Assembly: GCF_020172685.1 (NCBI RefSeq)
Contig: NZ_CP083986.1
Coordinates: 3,174,895 to 3,238,894, forward strand
Origin: [Mycobacterium] nativiensis
GTDB lineage: Bacteria; Actinomycetota; Actinomycetes; Mycobacteriales; Mycobacteriaceae
Direction of reading: 5' to 3'
Length of the DNA: 64,000 nt
The notes beneath the pieces were generated by a model. That model saw only the letters and a list, made by a program, of their open reading frames with translations, was not told where the DNA came from and did no database searches. The translations under genes were made by a program, and so were the position numbers. Of this stretch, positions 40,659 through 50,229 are shown one piece after another (position 1 is the first letter of the stretch; the number at the start of each line of letters is the position of its first letter).

Positions 40659-41735
40659 TTGAGCACTCTGCGCACGTGGCTGTCCCTGCCCGACGTCGAA
40701 CCCGCGGAGGATTACGGCTTCTTCGGCCCCGACTCGGCGACCTGGAAGGTCTGGAGCTACCCGACCTCACTGTCGATCGGCTTCCAGCGCGCCGTGGTCG
40801 TCGAAGAACTCGACCCCGGGCTGATCGCCTCCGTCGATGCCACCCAGGCGATATACGACCGGCCGCGGACCCGTTACGACCGCACCCTGCGCTATTTCGC
40901 GATGGTGGCGTTCGGCGAGAGCCGCACCACCGCAGAGGCTGCCGACATCCTGGTCCGGATCCACTCCAAGGCCATCGGCGTCGATCCGGTCACCGGTGCG
41001 CGCTACGACGCCAACGACCCGGACGCCCAGATGTGGATCCACCTGACGGCCTGGCACTCGATCCTGTACGCCTACGAGAAATACGGTCCCGGACGGCTGT
41101 CGGCGGACGAAGAGGCGTCGTACTGGGCCGATTGCGCCAAGGCGGCCGAACTTCAGACGCTCGACCCGGCCGATGTCCCGCGCACCCGAGAGGGCATCCG
41201 GGCGTACTTCGAGCAGATGCGTCCGCAGCTGATCAACTCCGCCATCGCCCGGCGCGCGATGGCACACCTGCTGCACGCCGAGGTGATCCTTCCCGAATCG
41301 CTGCCGAAGCTGCTGTGGCCGGGGGCGCTGGTCGTCACCGCCTTCCTGCGGCGCGGCACCCTGGCGACCATGCCCCGCTGGATGCGCAAGCTGGGCGGCG
41401 TGGGGACCTCCCGGGTGCTCGACGTACTGATCCTGCCGCCGCTGAGTGCCGCGTTCACGCTGCTGAGCCTGAGCCCGCGCGTGCAGCTGATGCTGCTGCG
41501 GCTGATCTCACCGATGACGCTTCCGATCGGCACCCGGGTGCTGCGCTCGATCCGGCCGGTGAACCCGGTCACCACCACTCCGCGGGAGGCCCAGAAGCGC
41601 TTCGGCTACGCCGTGCCGGCGCAGGCCCACCTGGAATTCCGCGCCAAGCAGGAGAATCGGGTGTTCGGCGAAGGCCTGGCGCCCAGCGACGAGGGGCTCG
41701 TTGAGTCCCAGCCGATCCTGGGGAGCATCCGGTGA
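40659..41735 (+). CDS. DUF2236 oxygenase-like protein (MpaB/rubber-oxygenase family)
   Basis: 358-residue helical protein of the DUF2236 family, which includes latex-clearing rubber oxygenase Lcp and fungal MpaB; characterised members hold a b-type heme. Visible blocks are VWSYPTSLSIGFQRAVVVEELDP near residue 31, RTLRYFAMVAFGES near 74, RIHSKAIGVDP near 99 and MWIHLTAWHSILYAYEKYG near 124, with histidines that could bind heme. A hydrophobic helix lies near 245-280. The start is TTG with AAAGG upstream. It is the first gene of an operon with a small membrane protein and a TetR regulator. The substrate is unknown, perhaps a terpenoid, steroid or lipid. Confidence 0.78.
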   Translation: MSTLRTWLSLPDVEPAEDYGFFGPDSATWKVWSYPTSLSIGFQRAVVVEELDPGLIASVDATQAIYDRPRTRYDRTLRYFAMVAFGESRTTAEAADILVRIHSKAIGVDPVTGARYDANDPDAQMWIHLTAWHSILYAYEKYGPGRLSADEEASYWADCAKAAELQTLDPADVPRTREGIRAYFEQMRPQLINSAIARRAMAHLLHAEVILPESLPKLLWPGALVVTAFLRRGTLATMPRWMRKLGGVGTSRVLDVLILPPLSAAFTLLSLSPRVQLMLLRLISPMTLPIGTRVLRSIRPVNPVTTTPREAQKRFGYAVPAQAHLEFRAKQENRVFGEGLAPSDEGLVESQPILGSIR

Positions 41736-41968
41736 GTCTCGAGGGTCTGCAGCGCCTCCTCGATCGCCGGCTGAGCATCCGCCAGCTCTTCTTCCTCGGT
41801 TTCATGGCCTCGGCGCTGCTCGGCGCCTACCTGGTGATCGGAATCTTCTGGGCCGGCAGCCACTACCAGCACCTTCACGAGGTGCGCGGGCTGGACAAGA
41901 TCTTCTCCATCCTTGGCGAGATCGTGGCCTGGCCGGTGCTGATCATCGCCGACATCCAACTACGCTGA
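41732..41968 (+). CDS. Small membrane protein of unknown function
   Basis: 78 residues with a hydrophobic helix (FFLGFMASALLGAYLVIGIFW, about residues 20-40) and a second one at the C-terminus (IVAWPVLIIADI). The GTG start overlaps the DUF2236 stop by four bases (GTGA), so the two are translated together, and the TetR gene begins four bases after its stop. It may anchor the DUF2236 protein to the membrane. I recognise no family. Confidence 0.6.
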   Translation: MSLEGLQRLLDRRLSIRQLFFLGFMASALLGAYLVIGIFWAGSHYQHLHEVRGLDKIFSILGEIVAWPVLIIADIQLR

Positions 41969-41972
41969 ACCG

Positions 41973-42590
41973 GTGCCGGAACCAGCCGCGAACCGGTCTC
42001 GCGCCGAGCATCTCGGCCCGCAGCGACGTCGTCCGCAGGTGCTGGACGCCGCCCTGCAGATCGCTGCCGAGCACGGCGTCGCCGGGGTGACCATGGCGGC
42101 GATCGCCGAGCGCATCGGCGTCACCCGCCCGGTGGTGTACGCCTGCTACGACGGCCGGGGCGAGGTTCTGGCCGCGCTGCTGGACCGCGAGACCGAGTTG
42201 ATGCTGGCCAGCCTGCTCGGGGCCCTGCCGCCGCAGCGGGCCAGCAGCGTCGAGGACCGGTTCGTCGCAGGGTTCCGCGCGTTCCTTTCCACCGTGCGTG
42301 AGCGGCCGGCGTCCTGGCGGATCATCCTCACCGCCGACCAGGATCCGGTGCTGGCCGCCGCCGTCACCTCGGGCCGGGCCCGGCTCACCGAGCGGGTGGG
42401 CACCGTGATGCGGCCACTGCTGGAGCACCGAGCCCGCACCGAGCACACCCTGGTGGCGCTCACCGAGGTGTTCCTTGCGATCTGCGAAGCCGCCGCACGG
42501 ATGCTGCTCGACGGTGAGCAGCAGTGGACGCCGGAGAGCCTGGCCGCGATCGTCGGCCCCGCCGCCTACCGGACCTTCGAAATCGGCTGA
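41973..42590 (+). CDS. TetR/AcrR family regulator
   Basis: 205-residue TetR-type repressor with a GTG start. The HTH region spans about residues 20-65: VLDAALQIAAEHGVAGVTMAAIAERIGVTRPVVYACY. The C-terminal domain is all-helical and non-specific (FLSTVRERPASWRIILTADQDPVLAAAV). It is the last gene of the DUF2236 operon, four bases after the small membrane protein. The perfect palindrome at 40605-40621 at the operon promoter is its likely operator. Confidence 0.85.
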   Translation: MPEPAANRSRAEHLGPQRRRPQVLDAALQIAAEHGVAGVTMAAIAERIGVTRPVVYACYDGRGEVLAALLDRETELMLASLLGALPPQRASSVEDRFVAGFRAFLSTVRERPASWRIILTADQDPVLAAAVTSGRARLTERVGTVMRPLLEHRARTEHTLVALTEVFLAICEAAARMLLDGEQQWTPESLAAIVGPAAYRTFEIG

Positions 42591-42644
42591 CCTCCAGCCG
42601 TATGCCAGAATGATGCGAACTTGCTGCGAACCTAAGGAGTCGAA

Positions 42645-42899
42645 GTGGCCGGTACCGAGGTGGAGCGCCGCACCGGAGTTGACCCCGCCGATGTTCCGTC
42701 CGTGGGATGGGGCTGGAGCGAGATCAACTACCGCACCTGGCATTTCGTCGGGCTGGGCATCGTCGGATTCCTGCTGCTGATGCTGCGCGGCAACCACATC
42801 GGCCACGTCGAGGACTACTTCGTGGTGGCGTTCGCGGTGCTGACGTTGTTCGTCGTGCTCCGTGACATGATCGGCCGCAAGCGCGGCTCGCTGCGCTAA
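42645..42899 (+). CDS. DUF2631 membrane protein (Rv2876-like)
   Basis: 84-residue protein with the DUF2631 pattern: GVDPADVPSVGWGWSEINYRTWH, then two transmembrane helices (FVGLGIVGFLLLMLRG and DYFVVAFAVLTLFVVLRD) joined by NHIGHVE. A GTG start with AAGGAG upstream. It converges with rlmN, with a palindromic element between their stops. In M. tuberculosis the equivalent follows mpt83-dipZ-mpt70; those genes are missing here. Function unknown. Confidence 0.75.
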   Translation: MAGTEVERRTGVDPADVPSVGWGWSEINYRTWHFVGLGIVGFLLLMLRGNHIGHVEDYFVVAFAVLTLFVVLRDMIGRKRGSLR

Positions 42900-42908
42900 C
42901 CGCGCCTG

Positions 42909-42975
42909 CACTTAGCGCCGAAACCGACGTTTCGCAGAGAAAGTGCGAGACGCAGCCTGCAAAACGTCGGTTTCG
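42909..42975. repeat. Intergenic hairpin element with CGAAACCGACGTTT arms (bidirectional terminator or dispersed repeat)
   Basis: Arms CGAAACCGACGTTTCGCAG (42919-42937) and CTGCAAAACGTCGGTTTCG (42957-42975) pair at 18 of 19 positions, the other being a possible G-U, with a 19-base loop. It lies between the convergent DUF2631 and rlmN stops, where a two-way terminator is expected. The preceding CTGCACTTAGCGC matches the core of the hairpin at 34621-34666, so it is also likely to be a dispersed element. Confidence 0.65.
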
Positions 42976-42995
42976 ATGAAGCAGGGCAAGCAGGA

Positions 42996-44090
42996 CTAGT
43001 CGCGTTCGGCCGCCAGCTGGCCGCACGCGGCGGCAATCTCACGGCCACGGGTGTCTCGCACCGTGCATTCCACGCCTTGGGCCCGCACCCGGCGGACGAA
43101 CTCCCGCTCCACCGGCTTGGGGCTGGCGTCCCAGTCGCTGCCCGGCGTCGGGTTGAGCGGAATCAGATTGACGTGCACCAACTGTCCCAACGCCTTGTGC
43201 AGCTTCTTGCCCAAGAGATCCGCCCGCCAGGGCTGGTCGTTGACGTCGCGGATGAGTGCGTACTCCACTGACACCCGCCGGCCCGTCACGTCGGCGTAGT
43301 AGCGCGCGGCGTCGAGGGCTTCGGACACCTTCCACCGGTTGTTGACCGGCACCAGGGTGTCGCGCAGCTCGTCGTCGGGCGTGTGCAGCGACAGCGCCAA
43401 CGTCACCCCGAGGCGCTCGTCGGCAAGCTTGCGGATCGCCGGAGCCAACCCGACCGTCGACACCGTCACCGAACGCGCCGAGATGCCGAACCCGTGCGGC
43501 GGCGGAGCCGTGATGCGCTGGACGGCGGCCACCACCCGGGCATAGTTGGCCAGCGGCTCGCCCATGCCCATGAACACGATGTTGGACAGTCGACCATGAT
43601 CGCGGTCACGCAACTCGACTGACGCCGCCCGCACCTGCTCGAGGATCTCGGCGGTGGACAGGTTGCGGGTCAGGCCGGCCTGGCCGGTCGCGCAGAACGG
43701 ACAGGCCATTCCGCAGCCGGCCTGCGAGGAGATGCAGACGGTGTTGCGGCGCGGGTAGCGCATCAGCACCGATTCGAACTTGGTCTGGTCGTGCGCCCGC
43801 CACAGCGTCTTGCGGGTCTCACCGGCGTCGCATTCGATCTCACTGGACGCGGTGAGCAGGGTCGGGAACAGCGCGTCGGCGACCGTGGCGCGCACCGCGG
43901 CCGGCAGGTCGGTCATCTGTTGCGGGTCCGCGATCAGCCGGCCGTAGTACTGGTTCGCCAGCTGCTTTGCCCGAAATGCCGGCAGCCCCAGCTCGGCGAC
44001 CGCCGACACCACGCCCTCGGCGTCGAGGTCTGCCAGATGCCGCGGCGGAAGCGCCCGCCGCGGTGCGGTGAACACCAGCTGTTGCGTCAT
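42996..44090 (-). CDS. rlmN: Dual-specificity rRNA/tRNA methyltransferase RlmN
   Basis: 364-residue radical SAM enzyme that methylates C2 of A2503 in 23S rRNA and A37 of some tRNAs. The cluster cysteines are C126, C130 and C133 in [17 protein letters not shown]; the reactive cysteine is in [11 protein letters not shown] near the C-terminus. The SAM-binding [10 protein letters not shown] block is near residue 177. The order pyrH-frr-cdsA-rlmN on one strand suggests an operon. Its 24-base gap to cdsA supports this. The start is ATG. Confidence 0.95.
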   Translation of the reverse strand: MTQQLVFTAPRRALPPRHLADLDAEGVVSAVAELGLPAFRAKQLANQYYGRLIADPQQMTDLPAAVRATVADALFPTLLTASSEIECDAGETRKTLWRAHDQTKFESVLMRYPRRNTVCISSQAGCGMACPFCATGQAGLTRNLSTAEILEQVRAASVELRDRDHGRLSNIVFMGMGEPLANYARVVAAVQRITAPPPHGFGISARSVTVSTVGLAPAIRKLADERLGVTLALSLHTPDDELRDTLVPVNNRWKVSEALDAARYYADVTGRRVSVEYALIRDVNDQPWRADLLGKKLHKALGQLVHVNLIPLNPTPGSDWDASPKPVEREFVRRVRAQGVECTVRDTRGREIAAACGQLAAERD

Positions 44091-44114
44091 GATCCGTTCC
44101 AGTATGCCGGTGCC

Positions 44115-44981
44115 TCAGGGCAGCACGGTCAGCACGATCCAGGTCACCACGGCCGACGGCAGCAGCGCATCGAGCCGGTCCATGATCCCGCCGTGGCCGG
44201 GCAGCAGCCGGCCCATGTCCTTGATACCCAGATCGCGTTTGACCTGGGATTCGATCAGGTCGCCGAAGACGCCGGTGAACACCAGCAACAGCCCCAGCGG
44301 CAACCCCACCCACCACGGCCGGTCGAGGAACACCGTCACCGCGAACACCGCAGCGGCAACACCGAGCACCAGTGATCCGGCGAAACCCTCCCAGGACTTC
44401 TTCGGGCTGATCGCCGGCGCCATCGGGTGCTTGCCGAACAGCACACCGACGGCGTACCCGCCGACGTCGGAGAAGACCACCGGGAACAGCAGGCACAACA
44501 CCCGGCCGGGACCGTCGTCGCGAAAGACCAGCAGGGCCGCGAAGCTCATGCACAGCGGCACCCAGACCGCGATCAGGATCATCGCCGACATGTCCCGCAG
44601 GTAGTTGACCGGGGCGTGGTGCAGCCCCTGGTCGACCAGCCGCCACATCATGCAGACCACCACTGTCGCGCCGAACGCGCCCAGCACTCCCCTGGCCCCG
44701 AACGGAAGCGACAACCACAGCATCGCCTGGCCGCCGAGGGCCAGCGGGATGAACGGCACGTCGTAGCCGACTTCACGCAGTCGTCTGGTCACCTCGTGGG
44801 TGGCGATCGGTGTGGCCACCGCCAGAATCAACACCCAGAAGCGCGGGGCGAACAGCAGCGTGTAGACCAAGAGCCCGGCGAGTGCGACACCGACGACGAT
44901 CGCGGCCGGGAGGTTGCGTCCGGCTCGCGATTGCTTCGGCTGCCCAGCCGCGGCGTCTACGCCGATATCCTTGTCTGCCAC
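44115..44981 (-). CDS. cdsA: Phosphatidate cytidylyltransferase
   Basis: 288-residue membrane enzyme that makes CDP-diacylglycerol from phosphatidate and CTP, the precursor of phosphatidylinositol and cardiolipin. About eight membrane segments are visible. The CDP-transferase signature is near the C-terminus: GDLIESQVKRDLGIKDMGRLLPGHGGIMDRLDAL (key D, K, D and G residues present). The N-terminal 25 residues are soluble. The start is ATG, 23 bases after the frr stop. Confidence 0.95.
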   Translation of the reverse strand: MADKDIGVDAAAGQPKQSRAGRNLPAAIVVGVALAGLLVYTLLFAPRFWVLILAVATPIATHEVTRRLREVGYDVPFIPLALGGQAMLWLSLPFGARGVLGAFGATVVVCMMWRLVDQGLHHAPVNYLRDMSAMILIAVWVPLCMSFAALLVFRDDGPGRVLCLLFPVVFSDVGGYAVGVLFGKHPMAPAISPKKSWEGFAGSLVLGVAAAVFAVTVFLDRPWWVGLPLGLLLVFTGVFGDLIESQVKRDLGIKDMGRLLPGHGGIMDRLDALLPSAVVTWIVLTVLP

Positions 44982-45004
44982 GGATTTTTGTCGCTGAGCG
45001 GCCG

Positions 45005-45562
45005 CTAGACCTCCAGCAGCTCGCCTTCTTTGTGCTTGACCAGGTCGTCGATCTGGGTCACGTACTGCGCAGTGGACTTGTCCAGGTCCTTCTCGGCCCG
45101 GCCGACCTCGTCCTCACCGGCGTCGCCGTCTTTGCGGATGCGGTGCAGCTCCTCCATCGCCTTGCGGCGGATGTTGCGCACCGAGACCTTGGCGTCCTCG
45201 CCTTTGCCCTTGGCCTGCTTGACCAGTTCCTTGCGCCGCTCCTCGGTGAGCTGCGGTACCGCCACCCGGATCACCGCGCCGTCGTTGCTCGGGTTCAGGC
45301 CCAGGTCCGAGTTGCGGATCGCCGTCTCGATGGCGCCGAGCTGGTTCGCCTCGTAGGGCTTGATCACCACCAGTCGCGCCTCAGGGACGTTGATGCTGCA
45401 CAGCTGGGTGATCGGCGTCATCGACCCGTAGTAGTCGATGGCGATCCGCGCGAACATGCCCGGGTTGGCCCGGCCGGTGCGGATGGTCGCCAGGTCGTCG
45501 CGGGCCACCGCCACAGCCTTGTCCATCTTCTCTTCGGCATCGAAGAGAGCCTCGTCGATCAT
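45005..45562 (-). CDS. frr: Ribosome recycling factor
   Basis: 185-residue recycling factor that, with EF-G, splits post-termination ribosomes. Conserved blocks: [24 protein letters not shown] near residue 13, [36 protein letters not shown] near 60, the [24 protein letters not shown] block near 105. The protein has the usual L-shaped two-domain length. It starts with ATG, 17 bases after pyrH. A run of As and Ts in the gap (CTTTTT on the plus strand) is not a full terminator. Confidence 0.97.
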   Translation of the reverse strand: MIDEALFDAEEKMDKAVAVARDDLATIRTGRANPGMFARIAIDYYGSMTPITQLCSINVPEARLVVIKPYEANQLGAIETAIRNSDLGLNPSNDGAVIRVAVPQLTEERRKELVKQAKGKGEDAKVSVRNIRRKAMEELHRIRKDGDAGEDEVGRAEKDLDKSTAQYVTQIDDLVKHKEGELLEV

Positions 45563-45579
45563 GTGCGCCTCTCCCCTTT

Positions 45580-46329
45580 TTAGGTGGTGACCAGTGTCCC
45601 GATCTTCTCACCCGCGACCGCCCGCGCGATATTTCCGGACACCAGCAGGTTGAACACCAGGATCGGCATGCCATTGTCCATGCACAGGCTGAACGCGGTG
45701 GCATCGGCCACCTTCAGCCCGCGATCGATGACCTGGCGATGGCTGATCGAGGTGAGCAGTTCGGCGTCCGGGTCGACCCGCGGGTCCGCGGTGAAGATGC
45801 CGTCGACGGCCTTGGCCATCAGCACCACCTGAGCGCCGATCTCCAGCGCCCGCTGGGCGGCGGTGGTGTCGGTGGAGAAGTACGGCAGCCCCATGCCGGC
45901 GCCGAAGATCACCACACGGCCCTTCTCCAGGTGCCGCTGCGCCCGCAGCGGGATGTACGGTTCGGCGACCTGACCCATGGTGATCGCGGTCTGGACCCGG
46001 GTGTCGATGCCTTCCTTCACCAGGAAGTCTTGCAGCGCCAGGCTGTTCATCACGGTGCCGAGCATGCCCATGTAGTCCGAGCGCATCCGGTCCATGCCGC
46101 GTTCCTGCAGCTGGGCGCCACGGAAGAAGTTGCCGCCGCCGATCACCACGGCCACCTGCACCCCGTCACGGACCACCTCGGCGATCTGGCGGGCTACCTG
46201 GGCGACGACATCGGGGTCGAGCCCCACCTGGCCGCCGCCGAACATCTCCCCGCCCAGCTTGAGCAGCACCCGGGAATAGTGGGGGCGACCGGTCGGCTCT
46301 ACTCGGTCGGTACTCGTCGGCTCCGTCAT
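45580..46329 (-). CDS. pyrH: Uridylate kinase
   Basis: 249-residue UMP kinase of the amino-acid kinase family, which phosphorylates UMP to UDP in pyrimidine synthesis. Motifs: [10 protein letters not shown] near residue 23, [14 protein letters not shown] near 61, [17 protein letters not shown] near 85, and [17 protein letters not shown] near 139. The first gene of the pyrH-frr-cdsA-rlmN run, divergent from the ArsR gene across 189 bases, in which two 11-base direct repeats and a palindrome lie. The start is ATG. Confidence 0.96.
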   Translation of the reverse strand: MTEPTSTDRVEPTGRPHYSRVLLKLGGEMFGGGQVGLDPDVVAQVARQIAEVVRDGVQVAVVIGGGNFFRGAQLQERGMDRMRSDYMGMLGTVMNSLALQDFLVKEGIDTRVQTAITMGQVAEPYIPLRAQRHLEKGRVVIFGAGMGLPYFSTDTTAAQRALEIGAQVVLMAKAVDGIFTADPRVDPDAELLTSISHRQVIDRGLKVADATAFSLCMDNGMPILVFNLLVSGNIARAVAGEKIGTLVTT

Positions 46330-46433
46330 CTGGCTCCTCGGGGTCCGCGCATGACAGCGCCATCGCGAAAATCGTCCGCGACGGCATTGTCATCCTGCCC
46401 TATCGGGCTGGTCAAACCGCTCCCGGGGGTCGT

Positions 46434-46457
46434 CGCTTCGAATGTCCGCTTCGAATG
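46434..46457. repeat. Tandem 11-base repeat CGCTTCGAATG between pyrH and the ArsR gene
   Basis: CGCTTCGAATG occurs at 46434-46444 and 46447-46457, period 13. Each copy contains the palindrome TTCGAA. It lies 62 bases before the ArsR start and about 105 bases before that of pyrH, so it could be a protein-binding site for either promoter. Confidence 0.4.
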
Positions 46458-46483
46458 GCGAACCCCCGCAACCTATGAAAACA

Positions 46484-46497
46484 TCTTCAATTGATGA
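46484..46497. promoter_or_regulatory. Near-palindrome upstream of the ArsR/hydrogenase-like operon
   Basis: TCTTCAA-TTGATGA is a 14-bp inverted repeat with 6 of 7 pairs, in an AT-rich tract unlike its surroundings. It ends 22 bases before the GTG of the ArsR gene, a usual place for an autoregulatory operator. Confidence 0.45.
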
Positions 46498-46518
46498 ATC
46501 CCTTGCTAGGGTCGGTCA

Positions 46519-46848
46519 GTGCCCAACTCGCTGCATCAGGTGAAGGCCGAGCTGTTCAAGACTCTTGGACACCCGGCCCGGATCAGGGTGCTCGAACTGC
46601 TGGCCGAACGCGACCGCACGGTCGGCGAGCTGCTGCCCGAGGTCGGGTTGGAGGCCTCCAACCTCTCTCAGCAGCTCGGCGTGCTGCGGCGCGCGGGTGT
46701 TGTGATGGCGACTAAGGAAGGCAACACGGTGGTCTACTCGATCGCCTCACCGGTGATCGGCGAGCTGCTCGCGGTGACCCGCAAAGCACTCGCCGGCCTG
46801 CTCACCGAGCAGGCTGCGATCCTCGACGACCTGCGGGCCGAGCAATGA
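46519..46848 (+). CDS. ArsR/SmtB family regulator (Rv0081-like)
   Basis: 109-residue winged-helix repressor: FKTLGHPARIRVLELLAERDRTVGELLPEVGLEASNLSQQLGVLRRAGVV, then the wing TKEGNTVVYSI. It contains no cysteine and lacks the metal-binding E-L-C-V-C-D motif, so it senses something other than metals through the usual cysteine site. It starts with GTG. Its stop overlaps the ATG of the iron-sulfur subunit gene (ATGA). In M. tuberculosis a regulator of this family heads the equivalent cluster (Rv0081-Rv0087) and belongs to the hypoxia-linked DosR network, as I recall. It probably represses its own operon. Confidence 0.85.
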   Translation: MPNSLHQVKAELFKTLGHPARIRVLELLAERDRTVGELLPEVGLEASNLSQQLGVLRRAGVVMATKEGNTVVYSIASPVIGELLAVTRKALAGLLTEQAAILDDLRAEQ

Positions 46849-47318
46849 GCTGGCTGACCAGGATCTTTTCGCTCGGCCGCGTCACCGAGCCGGCCGGACC
46901 CCAGCCCGCCGCCGCCGCTGCCCCACTGGAGCGCGGATCGGTACAGATCCGCCATGTCGACGCCGGATCGTGCAACGGTTGCGAGATCGAGATCGGCGGG
47001 GCCTTCGGCCCGGTATATGACGCCGAACGGTTCGGCGCCCGGCTCGTCGCATCCCCGCGCCACGCGGATGCCCTGCTGGTCACCGGCGTGGTCACCCGCA
47101 ACATGGCCGAGCCGCTGCGCAACACCCTCGAGGCCACCCCCCAGCCCCGGCGTGTCATCGCCTGCGGTGACTGCGCGCTCAACCGGGGCGTGTTCGCGAA
47201 GGCATACGGAACCGTCGGCGCCGTCAGCGATGTCGTCCCGGTGGACGTCGAGATCCCCGGCTGCCCGCCCACTCCCGAGCAGATCCTCAGCGCACTGCGG
47301 TCGGTGACGGGCAAGTGA
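46845..47318 (+). CDS. Hydrogenase-type small subunit / NuoB-like iron-sulfur protein
   Basis: 157-residue subunit of the NuoB/HycG family, which carries the [4Fe-4S] cluster next to the active-site subunit. The cysteines C43 and C46 (SCNGCEIEIGG), C107 and C110 (ACGDCALNRG) and C140 (PGCPPTPEQIL) are all present, so the cluster is probably intact. The first ~30 residues are an extension rich in alanine and proline. It overlaps the ArsR gene and the next membrane subunit by four bases each. Its partner large subunit, encoded last in the operon, lacks the NiFe ligands. Confidence 0.88.
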   Translation: MSWLTRIFSLGRVTEPAGPQPAAAAAPLERGSVQIRHVDAGSCNGCEIEIGGAFGPVYDAERFGARLVASPRHADALLVTGVVTRNMAEPLRNTLEATPQPRRVIACGDCALNRGVFAKAYGTVGAVSDVVPVDVEIPGCPPTPEQILSALRSVTGK

Positions 47319-49270
47319 GCACGCTGGCCGTCACTCCCCCGGAATCATTGCGCCACAAGGCGCTCGGATCACTACTCAGCGGTGCGGCAACAGCCGGGAT
47401 CGGCTCGGCCGGGATCGGCGTGGGCCTGGCCGGCATGTTCGGCGCCCTACCCGCGATCCGGCTCAGCTGGCTGATTCCGCTGCTGGGTATGCAGCTGCGC
47501 GTCGAGCCGCTCGGTGGCTTCTTCATGGTGCTGACCGGCGCGGTGGCCGTCGCGGCCGGCCTGTACTGGATCGGCTACGCCCGCCACGAGAACTACGGCA
47601 CGGTCCCACTGGTGACACTGCCCCTGTTCGTCGTCTCCCTGCTGGCGGTTCCGGCGGCCGGGTCGGTCACCACGTTCCTGTTCGCGTGGGAGCTGATGGC
47701 GTTGACCTCGCTGGTGCTGGTGCTCACCGAACAACGGCGCAGCGAGGTGCGCTCAGCCGCCCTGGTGTACGCGGTGATGACACACCTGGGCTTCGTGACG
47801 CTGCTGCTGGGGATGGTGGTGCTGGCGGCCACCGCCGGCGATGACTTCGCGGGTATCGGCGCGCTGCCGGACGGCGTGCGCAACACCGTCTTCGTATTGA
47901 CCCTGATCGGTTTCGGTTCCAAGGCCGGCCTGCTGCCGCTGCATGCGTGGCTGCCCCGCGCACATCCGGAGGCACCGAGTCCGATCTCGGCGCTGCTGTC
48001 CGGCGCCATGGTGAACCTCGGCATCTACGGGATCATCCGAATCGACCTACAGCTGCTGGGCCCCGGCCCGCGGTGGTGGGCCTTGACGCTCCTGATCATC
48101 GGCGGCGTATCCGCGGTATACGGGGTACTGCAGGCATCGGTGGCGACCGATCTCAAACGGCTGCTTGCCTATTCGACGACCGAGAACATCGGGCTGATCA
48201 CCCTGGCGCTGGGCACGGCGATGTTGCTGTCCGGCTCGGGATCCCGCCAGGCGGCGGCTGTCGCCATGACTGCGGCACTACTGCACCTGACCGCCCACAG
48301 CGCGTTCAAGAGTCTCGGATTCTTCGCCGCCGGGTCGGTGCTGTCCGCCACCGGCCTGCGCGATCTGGACCGGCTCGGCGGCCTGGCCCGCCGAATGCCG
48401 GTCACCACTGCGCTTTTCGGTGTGGCCGCGCTCGGCGCCGCCGGACTGCCACTGGGTGCGGGCTTCGCCGGCGAGTGGCTACTGCTCCAATCGCTGATGC
48501 ACGCCCAGCCCGACCACGACGCCACGATCGCGCTGCTGACACCGCTGGCGGTGGCCGCGGCGGCCCTGACCGCAGGATTGGGGGTGGCCGCCATGGTCAA
48601 GGCGTTCGGAATCGGCTTCCTGGCGCGTCCGCGCTCGGATGCCGCAGCGGAGGCGCATGAGGCGCCCCGCACGATGATCGCCGGGATGGCGCTGCCCGCG
48701 CTGGCCTGCCTGGTGCTGGCCCTGGCCCCGGGCACCGTCGCGCCGATGCTGAACCGGGTGCTCGACACCCTGCCGATCTCCGGGGAGGCCCCCACTCTCG
48801 GGGTGTTCCTGCGCATTCCGGGACTGCACGGTTCAATGGCCCCGGGCCTGCTGGCCGCTGTGGTGGCCGCCGCCGTGCTGGTGGTGCTGATCGGTTCGCG
48901 CTGGCGCGCGAGCCGGCGTCCCAGCCCGGCCACGGTGCCGTTGTGGGCCTGCGGCGCCGAGGAACTGACCCCCCGCATGCAGTACACCGCGACGTCGTTC
49001 GCCCAGCCGCTGCAGCAGGTCTTCGACGACGTGCTGCGCACCGACACCGACGTCGAGGTGACCCGCCAAGCGTCGTCGAGCTACGTGGTGGAGCGGATCG
49101 ACTATCGGGCGCGGGTCGCCGACGTCATCGAGGACAGCTGGTATACCCCGGTGCTGCGCAGCATCGCCGCGGCCGCGCAGCTGGTCCGCCGCGCCCACAC
49201 CGGAAGCGTGCACCTGTACCTGGCCTACGGCGCCGTCGGTGTACTGATCGCCCTGCTGGTGGCGCGATGA
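47315..49270 (+). CDS. Proton-pumping membrane subunit (HyfB/HycC-like, NuoL family)
   Basis: 651-residue antiporter-like membrane protein with about 16 hydrophobic segments. The core motif block is [44 protein letters not shown] near residue 205, including the conserved lysine and histidine. The loop helix [19 protein letters not shown] near 272 is the broken helix with lysine of proton pumps. The C-terminal part carries the HyfB-type [27 protein letters not shown]. In group 4 hydrogenases and complex I, such subunits move protons or ions. It starts with GTG, overlapping the previous stop (GTGA). Confidence 0.87.
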   Translation: MSTLAVTPPESLRHKALGSLLSGAATAGIGSAGIGVGLAGMFGALPAIRLSWLIPLLGMQLRVEPLGGFFMVLTGAVAVAAGLYWIGYARHENYGTVPLVTLPLFVVSLLAVPAAGSVTTFLFAWELMALTSLVLVLTEQRRSEVRSAALVYAVMTHLGFVTLLLGMVVLAATAGDDFAGIGALPDGVRNTVFVLTLIGFGSKAGLLPLHAWLPRAHPEAPSPISALLSGAMVNLGIYGIIRIDLQLLGPGPRWWALTLLIIGGVSAVYGVLQASVATDLKRLLAYSTTENIGLITLALGTAMLLSGSGSRQAAAVAMTAALLHLTAHSAFKSLGFFAAGSVLSATGLRDLDRLGGLARRMPVTTALFGVAALGAAGLPLGAGFAGEWLLLQSLMHAQPDHDATIALLTPLAVAAAALTAGLGVAAMVKAFGIGFLARPRSDAAAEAHEAPRTMIAGMALPALACLVLALAPGTVAPMLNRVLDTLPISGEAPTLGVFLRIPGLHGSMAPGLLAAVVAAAVLVVLIGSRWRASRRPSPATVPLWACGAEELTPRMQYTATSFAQPLQQVFDDVLRTDTDVEVTRQASSSYVVERIDYRARVADVIEDSWYTPVLRSIAAAAQLVRRAHTGSVHLYLAYGAVGVLIALLVAR

Positions 49271-50229
49271 ACGCGATGGCCTACCTGGCCGGTTTCGTGC
49301 AGGTCGCCGGTGTCATCCTCGGCGCCCCACTGGTGATCGGCCTGATGCGCCAGGTCCGGGCACGAGCCGAGGGCCGCGCCGGCGCCGGGGTTCTGCAACC
49401 GTGGCGCGACACCCGCAAGCTGCTGGGCAAGCAGGTACTCAAGCCGCTCGGCACCACCTGGGTGTTCGCCGCGGCCCCGGCCGCGGTGGCCGCCACCACG
49501 CTGGTCATCGTCGCGACCGCGCCGCTGGTGGCCACCGGCTCGCCGCTGGACCCGGTCGCCGACCTGATCACCGTCGTGGGCCTACTGTTCCTGGGCACCG
49601 TGGCGCTCACCCTGGCCGGGATCGACACCGCGACGGCCTTCGGCGGAATGGGCGCCAGCCGGGAGATCACCATCGCCGCCCTGGTCGAGCCGACCATTCT
49701 GCTGGCGGTGTACGCCTTGTCCGTTCCGGCGGGTTCGGCCAACCTGGGCGCCATCGTCGGCAACACCATCGAGCACCCGGGTCAGGTCATCTCGCTGGCC
49801 AGTGCGCTGGCGTTCGTAGCCCTGGTGATCGTGATCGTCGCCGAGACCGGCCGGCTTCCGGTGGACAACCCGTCCACCCACCTGGAGCTGACGATGGTGC
49901 ACGAGGCGATGGTGCTCGAATACGCCGGCCCCAAGCTGGCACTGGTCGAATGGGCCAGCGGCATGCGGTTGACGGTGCTGCTCGCACTGCTGGCGAACCT
50001 GTTCGTCCCGTGGGGCATCGCCGGTGCGGACCCCAGCCTGATCGGCGTGTTCCTCGGCTTCGGCGCGATCGCGATCAAGGTGGCGTTGCTGGCGGTCGCC
50101 CTGGCCGGCATCGAGGTGTTCATCGCCAAGCTGCGACTGTTCCGGGTGCCCGAACTGCTCGCCGGGTCGTTCCTGTTGGCGCTGCTGGCCGTGACGGCGG
50201 CGAACTTCTTCTCGGGGGCAGGCGGATGA
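49267..50229 (+). CDS. Membrane anchor subunit (HycD/HyfC-like, NuoH family)
   Basis: 320-residue NuoH/HycD-type protein with about eight membrane segments, the connector between the hydrophilic arm and the pumps. Family blocks: [26 protein letters not shown] near residue 25 (the site facing the redox arm), [27 protein letters not shown] near 197 with the usual glutamates, and [10 protein letters not shown] near 295. The ATG start overlaps the previous stop (ATGA) and the next start overlaps its own stop. In M. tuberculosis the equivalent is hycD (Rv0084). Confidence 0.9.
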   Translation: MNAMAYLAGFVQVAGVILGAPLVIGLMRQVRARAEGRAGAGVLQPWRDTRKLLGKQVLKPLGTTWVFAAAPAAVAATTLVIVATAPLVATGSPLDPVADLITVVGLLFLGTVALTLAGIDTATAFGGMGASREITIAALVEPTILLAVYALSVPAGSANLGAIVGNTIEHPGQVISLASALAFVALVIVIVAETGRLPVDNPSTHLELTMVHEAMVLEYAGPKLALVEWASGMRLTVLLALLANLFVPWGIAGADPSLIGVFLGFGAIAIKVALLAVALAGIEVFIAKLRLFRVPELLAGSFLLALLAVTAANFFSGAGG

